Assembly (NCBI GenBank): GCA_963735495.1
Contig: CAVTLG010000002.1
Location: 248,001-312,000, forward strand
Length of the DNA: 64,000 nucleotides
Direction: 5' to 3'
Origin: CAVTLG01 sp963735495
GTDB taxonomy: Bacteria; Chloroflexota; Ktedonobacteria; Ktedonobacterales; Ktedonobacteraceae
The translations under genes were made by a program, and so were the position numbers. The notes under the pieces are model-generated. The model did not search any database, had not been told where the DNA came from, and was given only the letters and a program-made list of their open reading frames with translations. Shown piece by piece: positions 1 to 8,766 of the stretch. The stretch's first letter is position 1. Every line of letters begins with the position of its first letter.

Positions 1-127
1 GTTTATCTCACTAATACAGTAAATTGAGAGTATTGCTACAATCATCCACAAAGAAGACCCCTGGAAAACCTGCGGGCACGGTGAGAGCAGAGAAAATGTC
101 CCAAATGAAGTGATGACATGACGTGTG

Positions 128-165
128 TCCGCTTCTCTGCCCGGTAGCGTTGGTAGAGAAGCGGA
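128..165 (-). terminator. Hairpin downstream of the LLM pseudogene
   Basis: An 11-bp perfect inverted repeat (128-138 with 155-165, arm TCCGCTTCTCT) lies just past the stop of the minus-strand LLM gene. No T-run follows it on the minus strand, so it is terminator-like but not a classical intrinsic terminator. Confidence 0.4.
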
Positions 166-183
166 TGCGCAGGCTTCGTGTCT

Positions 184-963
184 CTATACGATGAACTCTT
201 GCGCGAAACGCCGAAGCGTATCCAGTCGCTCAACCTCCGGGAACCTGAGGATCAACTCCTGCACACCAGCGTCCTCGTAGGCTGCGATCCGCTCGCGAAT
301 CGTCGCAGGACTGCCAACCAGCGCAGCATTACCGAAAAGGGCTCTCGTTGCCTCAGGAACTTTCGCCTGAGCTTGCTCGTCAGTATCCTCAATGATACAG
401 CTTGTTCCAGTTGTGCGATGAATACTCTGGTAGTCACGTCCAATTGCCTCACAATGCTGTTTGAGCACCGCGAACTTGTGAGCAATCGTAGCAAGATCGC
501 CAAACACATTACAGGCAGCACCGTACTGCGCGACAAGTTTGAGCGTGACCTGCTCACCGTTACCAGCAATCAGCAAGGGAATATGGGGTTGCTGCACCCC
601 CTTGGGCTGATTGATCGCGCCACGCACCTGATAATACTTGCCTTCAAACGTGGCCTCTTCCTGCGTCCACATAGCGAGCAGAATCTGGACCGCCTCGCGT
701 AATTGCCCTGTGAGCACTGAAATATCGGGATAGTCGTAGCCATAAGCGCGAATCTGCGGCGCAATGATAGGAGAACCTGACCCAATACCCAGGGTGAGTC
801 GGCCATGGCTCATTACATCAACGCTACTCGCCATTTTTGCTAGTAGCGCGGGATGGCGGAGTGGATTGCAGGTGACAGACTGGCCGATACGCACGCGTTT
901 GGTGTCACGCGCCAATGCCGCCGTCGTGGTCCAGCACTCGAAGAGGATTTCTTGCTCCCACAC
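184..963 (-). pseudogene. LLM class flavin/F420-dependent oxidoreductase, N-terminus decayed
   Basis: The readable frame gives about 259 residues of a luciferase-like monooxygenase fold (bacterial luciferase/F420-dependent family). Visible family features are WTTTAALA, the HGRLTLGIGSG core motif and a C-terminal VGSPATIRERI segment. The only start for this frame is a GTG at 961-963 without a ribosome site, and a stop lies at 997-999, so the first barrel strand (about 60 residues, with the usual GFDSLWxxDH motif) is missing. The DNA upstream (about 970-1090, minus) still resembles the lost part in another frame (FSCQDEACTSLTW and later CEEKCD), which suggests frameshift decay rather than a new start. 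No enzyme activity is expected. A sequencing indel is the alternative explanation. Confidence 0.6.
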
Positions 964-1172
964 CTGAAGAGATCGAGCAACAAATTGACGCCAGCATCAC
1001 ATTTTTCCTCGCAGCCCATCAAGTTACGCATTAGAGGTACCATCCATGTGAGACTTGTGCACGCTTCATCCTGACACGAAAATTCTGCCCAACGTGTTAA
1101 GCATAGGAGGATCTTGATTAGCACTCAGCAAGTTGTACTGCTCTTCCTTGAAATATATGGAAGGACATTGCC

Positions 1173-2555
1173 ATGTCTACATTACTGGCTGCGCGAGCAC
1201 AAATGGGCACATCGCTCGTGTTTCATATCATCTTTTCGGTCCTGGGAGTCGGTCTGCCTTTACTGCTATGCATCGCCGAGGGCATCGCTATCAAGCAGAA
1301 AGATCCTGTTTGGATGACATTGGCGCGTCGTTGGGCCAAAGCTGCCGTCATTATCTTTGCCATTGGCGCTGTCTCTGGCACCATTGTCGAGTTTGAATTG
1401 GGTCTTTTATGGCCGACCTACATTAAATTTATCGGTGCGGTCATCGGTCCCTTGTTTGCCTTTGAGGGCTTTGCCTTTTTCCTGGAGGCCATCTTCTTCG
1501 GTATCTACCTCTATTCCTGGGACTCGTTGCCGCCGCGTCTGCACTGGCTGTGTTCATTCCCTATCTGGATCGGCGGGCTGGCCTCAGCCTGGTTTATCGT
1601 GACGACGAACTCCTGGATGAACACGCCAACCGGCTTTGTATTCACCAATGGCAAGCTGACAGGCATCGACTCTATTCACGCCATCTTCAATCCCAGTACG
1701 CCCTATGAGACGGTGCATATGATCCTGGCATGCTATGTGACCTGTGGCTTCGCGGTAGCGGCAGTCTACGCCTTTTCTATGTTGCGCGGCAAGCGCGACG
1801 ACTATCGACGCAAGGGCCTGCTGCTAGGGTTGGCGATGGGCCTGATCGCCACACCATTGCAGATCATCAGCGGGGATGCCAATGCGCGCTTTCTGGCGCG
1901 TGCACAACCGATTAAGCTGGCGGCTATGGAGGGCGTATTTCAAACCGCCAGTCATGTACCGTTGCACATTGGAGGCATTCCCGATGCGCAGACACAGAAA
2001 TATTATCTCTCCATCAACATCCCCGATGGTCTGAGTCTGTTGGTAGGCTACAGCCCTGATACGGTGATCACAGGACTGGACTCCGTTCCGAGCAATGAGC
2101 GTCCCAATCCGCTCCCGGTGCACCTCTCTTTTGACGGTATGGTTGGTAGTGGCTTCTTTATGCTGTTCATTGCGCTACTCTTCTGGTTGCTCTACTTCTG
2201 GCGCAGGCGTGTGGTTCCAGAATATCGGTTGCTGCTGTGGGGCATTGTATTGTCCGGGATACTAGGATTTCTCGCCGTCGAGCTTGGCTGGCTAGTCACT
2301 GAGGAAGGGAGACAGCCGTGGATTATCAATGGCTATCTGCTTGTCGCTCAGGCAGTGACGACGGCACCATTCTTGAACATCAGCTTTCTGGTCTTCTCGT
2401 TCATCTACATCATCCTGACAATCACGATGATCGTTCTACTGTTACGCCTGGCGCGTCAGCCATTGCCGGAGATGGCCTGGTCCACAGAGGTAGTTGAGCC
2501 GCAGCGCCACCATCAGGAAGAGCAACATGACAAGAACTTAAAGGTTGGTCTTTAA
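1173..2555 (+). CDS. cydA: Cytochrome bd-type quinol oxidase subunit I
   Basis: CydA is the haem-bearing subunit of the membrane terminal oxidase that reduces O2 to water with quinol electrons and has high oxygen affinity. The 460-residue protein has about nine hydrophobic segments. It shows an N-terminal haem-ligand histidine (FHIIF, His18), a second ligand candidate in TVHMILACYV, and the diagnostic GWLVTEEGRQPW block near residue 380. The length and the modest loop between the middle helices indicate the short Q-loop type rather than the longer E. coli type. A GGAAGGA site sits 7 bases before this ATG. cydB follows after 20 bases, so the two form an operon. Family assignment is firm; the quinol used is unknown. 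Confidence 0.95.
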   Translation: MSTLLAARAQMGTSLVFHIIFSVLGVGLPLLLCIAEGIAIKQKDPVWMTLARRWAKAAVIIFAIGAVSGTIVEFELGLLWPTYIKFIGAVIGPLFAFEGFAFFLEAIFFGIYLYSWDSLPPRLHWLCSFPIWIGGLASAWFIVTTNSWMNTPTGFVFTNGKLTGIDSIHAIFNPSTPYETVHMILACYVTCGFAVAAVYAFSMLRGKRDDYRRKGLLLGLAMGLIATPLQIISGDANARFLARAQPIKLAAMEGVFQTASHVPLHIGGIPDAQTQKYYLSINIPDGLSLLVGYSPDTVITGLDSVPSNERPNPLPVHLSFDGMVGSGFFMLFIALLFWLLYFWRRRVVPEYRLLLWGIVLSGILGFLAVELGWLVTEEGRQPWIINGYLLVAQAVTTAPFLNISFLVFSFIYIILTITMIVLLLRLARQPLPEMAWSTEVVEPQRHHQEEQHDKNLKVGL

Positions 2556-2575
2556 GAAAGGATGATGCATATAGT

Positions 2576-3607
2576 ATGAGTTTGCCATACCTGTTGCTCA
2601 CTATTATCTGGTTCGCCCTTATTGCCTATGCCTGCTCCGGTGGAGCTGATTTTGGTGCCGGTGTCTGGGATCTACTGGCCTTTGGTCCTGAGGGCGAGCA
2701 GCAGCGAGCATTGATCAATCATGCATTGGGACCAATCTGGGAAGCCAATCATGTCTGGTTAGTTTTCCTGGTCGTCGGTCTTTTCTCCGCCTTTCCAGCA
2801 CCATTCTCGATTATTGCGACAGTGCTCTTTTTTCCGTTAGTGTTCGCATTAATCGGTATAGTCCTACGCGGTTCAGCATTTGTCTTCCGTACGCATGGAT
2901 TGCGGGCGGGCAGGGCCCCGATAAAGATATGGACACGTGTCTTCAGCTCGGCCAGCGTTCTGACCCCTTTGTGTCTGGGATTTTCTGCCGCCGCCGTAGC
3001 TAGCGGCCAGATTCATGTGAACAGTGGTAATGTACAGGCCAACCTGGGATCGCTCTGGCTCACGCCATTTGCGCTGACGATTGGCTTCATGGCAGTTGCT
3101 CTTTGTGCCACACTGGCCGCCATCTATTTAACGCTAGAGGCGACAAACAACGAGCAGGCACATATGGCCGCAGCATTTCGTCTACGCGGTCTGATAGCAG
3201 GAGCAATTACTGCGCTTCTTGGTGCTCTTGGCTTGTTGCAAGCTTCATCTGCGGCACCAATTTTGTGGCATGGCATGTTAGATCACGCGCGGCTGCTTGT
3301 TATTGCTACCATGCTGATTGGTGCTGTAGCGGCTGGGGCTTTGTTTTTCAAGTATTACCGTATTGCGCGCATCTTTATTGTTGCTGAGACGGCTTTTCTG
3401 CTTGGCACATGGGGCGTCTCGCAGATCCCTTACCTGGTACCACCAGATATAACCGTGAATGCTGGTGCGGGTCCGACAAGCACGCTCCTCCTCTTACTCA
3501 TCGGAGTAATCATTGGCCTGATCATTGTGCTACCATCCATGTGGCTGCTATTTCACATCTTCAAACTCAAAAACAGAGTCGGCATCTTAGAGCAATGTCC
3601 CGCATAA
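2576..3607 (+). CDS. cydB: Cytochrome bd-type quinol oxidase subunit II
   Basis: CydB is the structural partner of CydA in cytochrome bd oxidase. The 343-residue product is highly hydrophobic, with about eight membrane segments. It starts with the typical first helix and the SGGADFGAGVWDL motif seen in CydB proteins, followed by the ANHVWLVF segment. An AAAGGATGATG ribosome site precedes the ATG. It lies 20 bases after cydA. No cydDC (the ABC exporter needed for assembly in many bacteria) is visible in this window. A palindromic repeat begins 70 bases downstream and may end or stabilise the transcript. Confidence 0.94.
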   Translation: MSLPYLLLTIIWFALIAYACSGGADFGAGVWDLLAFGPEGEQQRALINHALGPIWEANHVWLVFLVVGLFSAFPAPFSIIATVLFFPLVFALIGIVLRGSAFVFRTHGLRAGRAPIKIWTRVFSSASVLTPLCLGFSAAAVASGQIHVNSGNVQANLGSLWLTPFALTIGFMAVALCATLAAIYLTLEATNNEQAHMAAAFRLRGLIAGAITALLGALGLLQASSAAPILWHGMLDHARLLVIATMLIGAVAAGALFFKYYRIARIFIVAETAFLLGTWGVSQIPYLVPPDITVNAGAGPTSTLLLLLIGVIIGLIIVLPSMWLLFHIFKLKNRVGILEQCPA

Positions 3608-3677
3608 GCAGACGCGCGTTCCTGACCTTTTATGGCACAAAGCGCGTAAAGATTGCTTATACGCAATTAGGAGAGAT

Positions 3678-3791
3678 CTCCATCCTTCCGGGGGAAAATG
3701 TTGGGAAATGGGGTAGGGGCGTCACCTCGCGTGCGCCCCAGGGCGGTCGCAAGGACACGCCCCTACCCCATTTCCCCCCGCATGGACGGAG
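3678..3791. repeat. Dispersed palindromic repeat, copy A (near complete)
   Basis: A long imperfect palindrome. The core arm GAAATGGGGTAGGGGCGT (about 3705-3722) is mirrored by ACGCCCCTACCCCATTTC (about 3758-3775). Outer arms CTCCATCC.TTCCGGGGG and CCCCCGCATGGACGGAG extend the pairing. The loop carries CACCTCGCGTGCGCCC. The same sequence recurs at 7626-7656 (half), 17315-17380 and 27957-28053, always between genes or at a gene end. It behaves like a REP/MITE-type intergenic repeat. Here it separates cydB from the next small gene and could form an mRNA hairpin. Confidence 0.85.
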
Positions 3792-3809
3792 AGGCATTTA
3801 GGAGGCGGT

Positions 3810-4037
3810 ATGGAAGCTCTATTCTTATACGGATTGGTAATACTATTCTTCGTAGCGCTCTTTCTCTTCGTGATGCTTGTCCTGGTAGCGCACCCCTACC
3901 GTGAAATGCCGCAATCCCCGGTAGTCAGGGCATCGAAAAAAGCCAGTATAATTGCCTACGGCATCTTTTCGCTGCTGTTTATTGGTCTATTCGCCTTCAC
4001 GTGGCTAAGCGAGAGCAAACATACAAAAGGCAAATAA
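3810..4037 (+). CDS. Small two-helix membrane protein downstream of cydAB
   Basis: A 75-residue protein with two hydrophobic segments (residues about 3-28 and 48-67) and a lysine-rich tail ending SKHTKGK. A strong GGAGG site lies 7 bases before the ATG, so it is probably translated. I do not recognise a family. It sits 200 bases after cydB in the same direction, separated by a palindromic repeat, so a role as an accessory of the bd oxidase is possible. Known CydX/CydS-type accessory subunits are shorter single-helix proteins, so this is inference from position only. Confidence 0.6.
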   Translation: MEALFLYGLVILFFVALFLFVMLVLVAHPYREMPQSPVVRASKKASIIAYGIFSLLFIGLFAFTWLSESKHTKGK

Positions 4038-4075
4038 CGTGACCGGGCAATCCTCGTCCTCACAGCAGGTCACCT

Positions 4076-4543
4076 TTAGTCTTTCTCGGCTTCCACGATG
4101 CGGCTGGTTACTGGGGAAGACAGTACAATAGATGTCGTAGAATGGCCATACTGGGCGAGATGGTCGATGAGTATCTCTAGATGGTGCATCGAGGAAACGG
4201 CCACTTTCATCAGGAAGGAATCTTCACCCGCCACACGATGGCATTCTAGAATTTCAGGAATGCCCTGTAATTGCTTCCCAACATACCCGCTTCGCTCTCT
4301 CGGGGTGCTCATGCGTATAAAAGCTATGATTGACAGACCGACCCTCGCCAAGTCAATCTGCGCCCGATAACCAACAAGAATCCCGGCCCCCTCCATTTTG
4401 CGAATGCGCTCAATCACAGCGGGAGCGGTGAGTCCAACACGCAGTCCTAGTTCTCTGAAGGATTGTCGGGCGTTTTCCTGCAACGCATGGAGGAGTTGCC
4501 ATCCAATGTCATCCAGGAGAGAATCATCATATTGTAAAGTCAT
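4076..4543 (-). CDS. Lrp/AsnC family transcriptional regulator
   Basis: A 155-residue regulator of the leucine-responsive (feast/famine) family. The N-terminal winged helix-turn-helix covers about residues 10-58 (LLHALQENARQSFRELG, then VGLTAPAVIERIRKMEGAGI), followed by a C-terminal ligand-binding/oligomerisation domain of the RAM/AsnC type (AGEDSFLMKVAV, residues about 70-145). Such proteins form dimers or octamers and usually bind an amino acid. It is convergent with the cyd cluster and has no obvious target gene beside it except the small gene that diverges at 4750. The upstream DNA is AT-rich. The effector cannot be told from sequence. Confidence 0.9.
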   Translation of the reverse strand: MTLQYDDSLLDDIGWQLLHALQENARQSFRELGLRVGLTAPAVIERIRKMEGAGILVGYRAQIDLARVGLSIIAFIRMSTPRERSGYVGKQLQGIPEILECHRVAGEDSFLMKVAVSSMHHLEILIDHLAQYGHSTTSIVLSSPVTSRIVEAEKD

Positions 4544-4781
4544 AGAACTTTTTTTCTTTATGTTTCTTGCTTCTTACAAAGAAATACCTGTCATTTCTCC
4601 TGTATTATTGCACATTCGCCTTCTATACTTAGCATATACAAGCGAATCACCGAGGAAATAGTTCTTTTGTCAAGAAGAGAGATGTTTCTTCCAATGTTTT
4701 TGGGTAGAATCTCTCCTTTTCGCAAACAATCAGAGCAAATAAAGGAGACCATGATGAGTACCACCCACGGAAGAGAGACAC

Positions 4782-5072
4782 ATGCAGATACAACTCCTGC
4801 ACACACGCTGCTCAGCGGGTTCAGTGTTCAATGAAGAGCCACTCACCCTCCATCTTCGCTTATCCACGAGTCTCCTCTGTGAACCTGAGCATGTTCCCTC
4901 TCAAGAGGAACGTCAAGCAGCTCTCTGCCACATACTCGACCAGGCAGAGACGTTGCAATCGCCTGGTGGGAAGGGACAGCTATTCCCTGCGCTTGAACGC
5001 GCCAAAGCACGATGGGCCGCAGTGATTCATGATTTGGCAACGCACAGGGTGTCTCATCAAATACAGAGCTGA
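4782..5072 (+). CDS. Small hypothetical protein, possibly frameshifted
   Basis: No family recognised. The frame encodes 96 residues, hydrophilic with an alpha-helical C-terminal half (EERQAALCHILDQAE, then LERAKARWAAVIHDLA). A good ribosome site (AAAGGAGA) lies upstream of ATG codons at 4751 and 4754 in a different frame. That frame reads 26-27 residues (MSTTHGRETHADTTPAH) and stops near 4834. Joining the two frames near 4830 would give a single protein of about 106 residues, so a one-base frameshift is likely. Otherwise the ATG at 4782 must be used with no ribosome site. Confidence 0.35.
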   Translation: MQIQLLHTRCSAGSVFNEEPLTLHLRLSTSLLCEPEHVPSQEERQAALCHILDQAETLQSPGGKGQLFPALERAKARWAAVIHDLATHRVSHQIQS

Positions 5073-5253
5073 GATAGTGAGTAAATAAAGACTCTGGGCA
5101 ATCACCTCCTATTCGTGCTATTTTTATGTACAGGAACCTATCGCGTTTATCATAGTGGAGATCGCATGTTGTGTGAGGTGCCAAATTGCCAACTCGCGCG
5201 TATATTACACAGCAGCACTATTTTATCTTCACTATGTAAGGAAGGAGTGGGGA

Positions 5254-5649
5254 ATGAGTGACGAATTGAGTGAGCCTGTGCAGGTAGAATTGTTTGCGGC
5301 ATCGTTGCGGGCTGACTCTACTGATCTGAAAGCATTTATGGAAGCCCTGGCGGCCAAGCTAGAGGGAGCGTTACCTGACCGTACGCAAGTGACACGCCGG
5401 AATAGCCTTTTCGCGCGCGAGCATCCGGTCAGGGAGATTGTTGTTACGCTAGGAGACAGCCAGTATCGTATCGTGCGTGAGCGTCAGGGACCAGTAATAG
5501 CTTCGCGGGCCAAGGTCATACGCGGTATCGTGCTCAAGACCGATCAACTACCCATGGAGCAGTGGATCGAGGAACTGGCTACGAGCCTGGCCTACGAGTC
5601 CACACAAAGCGCACAGGCGCACGCGGCTTTACAGCGCTTCCTTTTGTAG
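5254..5649 (+). CDS. Conserved-looking hypothetical cytosolic protein
   Basis: A 131-residue protein of unknown function. I prefer the ATG at 5254 over in-frame codons further upstream because GAAGGAG lies 8 bases before it. It is soluble and mixed alpha/beta, with no signal peptide or membrane segment: an N-terminal acidic helix (DLKAFMEALAAKLEGAL), central strands (REIVVTLGDSQYRIVRER) and a C-terminal helix (MEQWIEELATSLA). It lies 57 bases upstream of the two YbjQ-like genes in the same direction, so it probably shares their operon and perhaps their role. Confidence 0.7.
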   Translation: MSDELSEPVQVELFAASLRADSTDLKAFMEALAAKLEGALPDRTQVTRRNSLFAREHPVREIVVTLGDSQYRIVRERQGPVIASRAKVIRGIVLKTDQLPMEQWIEELATSLAYESTQSAQAHAALQRFLL

Positions 5650-5706
5650 CGTGTTAATCGCTAGTACGACCATAGAAGCCGTGTTCCGAGATCGAAGGAG
5701 GTTTCT

Positions 5707-6687
5707 ATGCCTTTTTGGCAACGCATCCCGCCCGAGGAAAAAGAGCGGCGACTCCGTGAGCAAGAGGCCGCCGAGGTGAGTCGTCAGGCGTTGGAGGCTG
5801 GTGGGCTACCTACCAGAGCCAGTCAACGTTTGCGCGAAGAGCAAGAGGCCGGTCATCCGCTTTTTACCAGTGACTTGAGCGCCAATGAGCTCTTGTTAAC
5901 GCGCAACCACAACTACCAACCGTTAAGTCAGGTTATGGGTAGCTCCATCTACCAGGTTGGTTGGCAGTACACGCGCCGCTACACCTGGAATACCAGCGCA
6001 GAAGAACTGGCCACCGTCTCCGAGGCGCACCGTCACGCCTCATTACTCGCGCTTGGCCGATTGGAGCAAGAGGCCACGCTGCTCAAAGCACATGGCGTGA
6101 TTGGTGTACGCTTCTCACGTCAGCGCTATGATTGGGCCAGTTCCTTGATTGAATATACAGCCATTGGTACCGCAGTGCGACTCCCCAATACACCATTAGG
6201 AGCACATCCATTTCTCAGCGACCTTTCCGGTCAAGAATTCTGGACCTTGTTGCAGGCAGGTTACACACCTACCGGGGTTGTCACCGGCTACTGTTCATAC
6301 TACGTTTCGTTAGGCAGTCGCATGACGCAGCAAGTGCAAGGCTGGTGGGGCACAGGCGGCAACAATCAGGAGATTGTGCCTTTTGCGCAGGCCATCTATA
6401 CTGCACGTCACCTGGCACAGACGCGCGCGAATGCGATGGCGCAGAAGCAGGGCGCGCAAGGTATTGTGGGCATGCATATTGACAATCAGCGGCAGATCAT
6501 CGAGTACGAAACTGAGCAACCATCAGCCAAATATCTTGACCTGCTGGTACACTTTGCCGTTGTTGGTACGGCTATTACCGCTGTGAAAAAAGATCACACG
6601 ATTCCCTCGCCGCAGCCGACGCTCACATTCACCGATCTGCGTCCGGGACGTTATGGGCAAAACAGTGAGTTGACATTCAGAGATTAA
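5707..6687 (+). CDS. Tandem YbjQ/UPF0145-like protein (two domains)
   Basis: A 326-residue cytosolic protein with two copies of a YbjQ/UPF0145-like (putative heavy-metal-binding, pentamer-forming) domain. Copy 1 starts at LFTSDLSANELLL (about residue 50) and continues through GSSIYQVGWQ and ALGRLEQEATLLKAHGVIGVRF. Copy 2 starts at PFLSDLSGQEFWTLL (about residue 170) with GYCSYYVSLGS. The first 45 residues form a charged helix rich in Glu and Arg (PPEEKERRLREQEA). Metal binding is a family annotation and not visible here as a clear ligand set. GAAGGAGG precedes the ATG. It is followed by a paralogue 61 bases downstream. Confidence 0.8.
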   Translation: MPFWQRIPPEEKERRLREQEAAEVSRQALEAGGLPTRASQRLREEQEAGHPLFTSDLSANELLLTRNHNYQPLSQVMGSSIYQVGWQYTRRYTWNTSAEELATVSEAHRHASLLALGRLEQEATLLKAHGVIGVRFSRQRYDWASSLIEYTAIGTAVRLPNTPLGAHPFLSDLSGQEFWTLLQAGYTPTGVVTGYCSYYVSLGSRMTQQVQGWWGTGGNNQEIVPFAQAIYTARHLAQTRANAMAQKQGAQGIVGMHIDNQRQIIEYETEQPSAKYLDLLVHFAVVGTAITAVKKDHTIPSPQPTLTFTDLRPGRYGQNSELTFRD

Positions 6688-6748
6688 CATGTCGTAGCAT
6701 CACCATGCTGCTGCTACCAGTATAAAGCAAGTAAGGAGCACTTATTGT

Positions 6749-7573
6749 ATGTCTCAACAGACACCGCCTCAGAATAACGACTTGCCTGTCCATGCACGTG
6801 AGCGCCTGACCGCAATGCGCAATGATGCAACGCATAAGGGGCTTTTCACCAGTGATCTCAGCGTCAACGAGTTTCTCCTGGTACGCGAAGCTGGTTTTGA
6901 TCCTGTGGGCCTGGTAGTCGGCAGCTCCATCTATCATATTGGCTATCAGTGGGCCAACTGGAACCAGAATCAGGAAATGACTGTGCTGACTCAGGCCATG
7001 TATCATGCACGTGAACTCGCTATGACACGTATGGAAGAGGAGGCCAGTGCATTAGGTGCTGACGGTATTGTTGGCGTACGCCTTGAGGTCACGCGTCACG
7101 AGTGGGGAGAAGCGCTGGCCGAATTTGTTGCTATAGGTACAGCTATTCGTTCGCGCAGTGGTCAGCATTTCCGCAATTTGCATAATATGCCTTTCACCTC
7201 GGACCTCTCGGGACAAGATTTCTGGACCTTGTTGCGCGCCGGTTATCGGCCAGTTGGCATGGTTATGGGCAATTGCGTCTATCACGTCTCGCGCCAGGGC
7301 CTGGGCCAGTGGATGAACCGCGTTGGTCGTAACGTCGAGATGACGAACTATACGCAAGCCCTGTACGATGCACGCGAACTATCGATGGAGCGCATGCAAT
7401 CCGAAGCCGTAGCCTTAAAGGCGCAAGGTGTCGTTGGAGCACAGATAGTTGAACGCAACCATGGCTGGGGTTCACACGTCATCGAGTTCTTCGCCGTCGG
7501 CACAGCGGTCATCAGCGTCTCCGACGACCATGAAATCCCGGCTCCTACGCTCTCTCTTCTGCTCAACGACTGA
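6749..7573 (+). CDS. Tandem YbjQ/UPF0145-like protein, paralogue
   Basis: A 274-residue paralogue of the preceding gene with the same two-domain plan. The first unit begins LFTSDLSVNEFLLV (about residue 31) and runs to GADGIVGVRLEV. The second begins PFTSDLSGQDFWTLL (about residue 147) and ends GVVGAQIVE with EFFAVGTAV. It lacks most of the charged N-terminal helix of its neighbour. AAGGAGC lies about 9 bases before the ATG. The two genes probably arose by duplication of an already tandem unit and may form mixed oligomers. Function unknown. Confidence 0.8.
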   Translation: MSQQTPPQNNDLPVHARERLTAMRNDATHKGLFTSDLSVNEFLLVREAGFDPVGLVVGSSIYHIGYQWANWNQNQEMTVLTQAMYHARELAMTRMEEEASALGADGIVGVRLEVTRHEWGEALAEFVAIGTAIRSRSGQHFRNLHNMPFTSDLSGQDFWTLLRAGYRPVGMVMGNCVYHVSRQGLGQWMNRVGRNVEMTNYTQALYDARELSMERMQSEAVALKAQGVVGAQIVERNHGWGSHVIEFFAVGTAVISVSDDHEIPAPTLSLLLND

Positions 7574-8110
7574 GCGCGCATGGGCATCCTGAAATCTCCA
7601 ACTCCCACAACGCATAGATTCGCATGGATAGGGGCGTCACCTCGCGTGCGCCCTGGTTCCTTAGAGCATAGCCCGCTCATCCATAAAAAACTGGCGTTGT
7701 CCCCATAGCACCTGCCAGATATTGAACTTCGAGTACAATAATACGATGCTTCACGTTTCAAGCAGTTAAATCTATTATTTACAAAAAATATGGTGCTCTA
7801 TAGAAGTTATAAGTAATAATTTTTTTGTCTTTAATATATTTCTATAGACGCGGTTAGTTTACCAATCCTATGAGAAATTAGTAGCAGAAAGTTTCTTACA
7901 GTTGATTTTTTCCTACTGCACTATGTTATACTACTCAAGGTAGTGTTTGAAATCAGCTTGAAATCGAAGATTGTGCTCATCCCAAACACGCTCTACAACA
8001 ATTGAACAATTCTTGCTGCTTGATAGAGGAACCCTCGTAGTTTTTCGAGATGCTATATAGGCATATGTCGATGTGGATAGGCTCTACTTTTGGGAAAGGG
8101 ACCTCGTACT
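7574..8110. other. Intergenic region with half a palindromic repeat
   Basis: About 537 bases without a supported gene. It holds one arm of the dispersed palindromic repeat (7626-7656), then an AT-rich stretch (about 7740-7990) that probably contains the promoter of the next gene. I see no convincing -35/-10 pair, tRNA or gene. Confidence 0.5.
7626..7656. repeat. Dispersed palindromic repeat, copy B (half)
   Basis: GGATAGGGGCGTCACCTCGC followed by GTGCGCCCTGG matches the left arm and loop of copies A, C and D. The right arm is absent, so this is a truncated copy. Confidence 0.75.
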
Positions 8111-8605
8111 ATGTACAGCCTCGCATATGAGATGCTGGTCCAGGCCTTGCGACAATTTCGCTATTCAGGAGAGGTTCATGCCAACGTGTCCACCCAGACA
8201 CCGCTAAAAGGTGGGGGACGCGTTGTGCTCGCCGTACAGGATGGCACTGTGACCGCTTGCTTCATTTTTGATAAAAATGGACACAAGGTATATGAAAATG
8301 CCAATGCGCTACCCATACTGGCCCGGCTAGGTGTATTGGATTGGCGGCTCATGCCTTCCTCTTCTCCTGAGGTCATGGGGACTACACATACGCCAGGCAC
8401 AAGAGCTGCCTTTTATCCTGATCGCCTGACCGTTCCTCAGTCACAAATACGCAACTGGTCGGCGCTCCACCGCTCCGTCTACATTTTAGCAGATGGTACG
8501 CACAGTGTTGAGCAGATAGCGCATCTCCTGTCGCGTTCTCAACAAATAGTAGAACAGACTATTGGAGATTTACAGAGTATTGGTGGCATTAAGAAACAGC
8601 AATAA
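8111..8605 (+). CDS. Hypothetical protein with C-terminal helical domain
   Basis: A 164-residue protein not assigned to a named family. The ATG at 8111 is preferred to an in-frame TTG at 8090 because GGGAAAGGGA precedes it. The first 90 residues look like an alpha/beta sensor-like domain (ALRQFRYSGEVHANV, RVVLAVQDGTVTACFIF). The last 55 residues (LHRSVYILADGTHSVEQIAH to QTIGDLQSIGGI) resemble the small winged-helix segment that ends DUF4388-type and related signalling proteins. It stands alone between convergent and unrelated genes. Confidence 0.65.
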   Translation: MYSLAYEMLVQALRQFRYSGEVHANVSTQTPLKGGGRVVLAVQDGTVTACFIFDKNGHKVYENANALPILARLGVLDWRLMPSSSPEVMGTTHTPGTRAAFYPDRLTVPQSQIRNWSALHRSVYILADGTHSVEQIAHLLSRSQQIVEQTIGDLQSIGGIKKQQ

Positions 8606-8766
8606 GGCTCGCTTGAACTGTTATGAGGTCATTACTGCTATCTATTACCAGTGTCGCGTCAAATCGCGGAGGTCTTTGATGCGCTTGTCCCCGGGCCAGA
8701 GCGCTTCCATTACTCTTGTAAGAGCATACTTTGCTCCTACTACATACGAAAGTGATAATGCCTCTA

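Noticed and set aside
178..702. Plus-strand open frame of 174 codons
   Set aside because: Lies opposite the LLM oxidoreductase frame, which has clear family motifs; its own product matches nothing and has no ribosome site.
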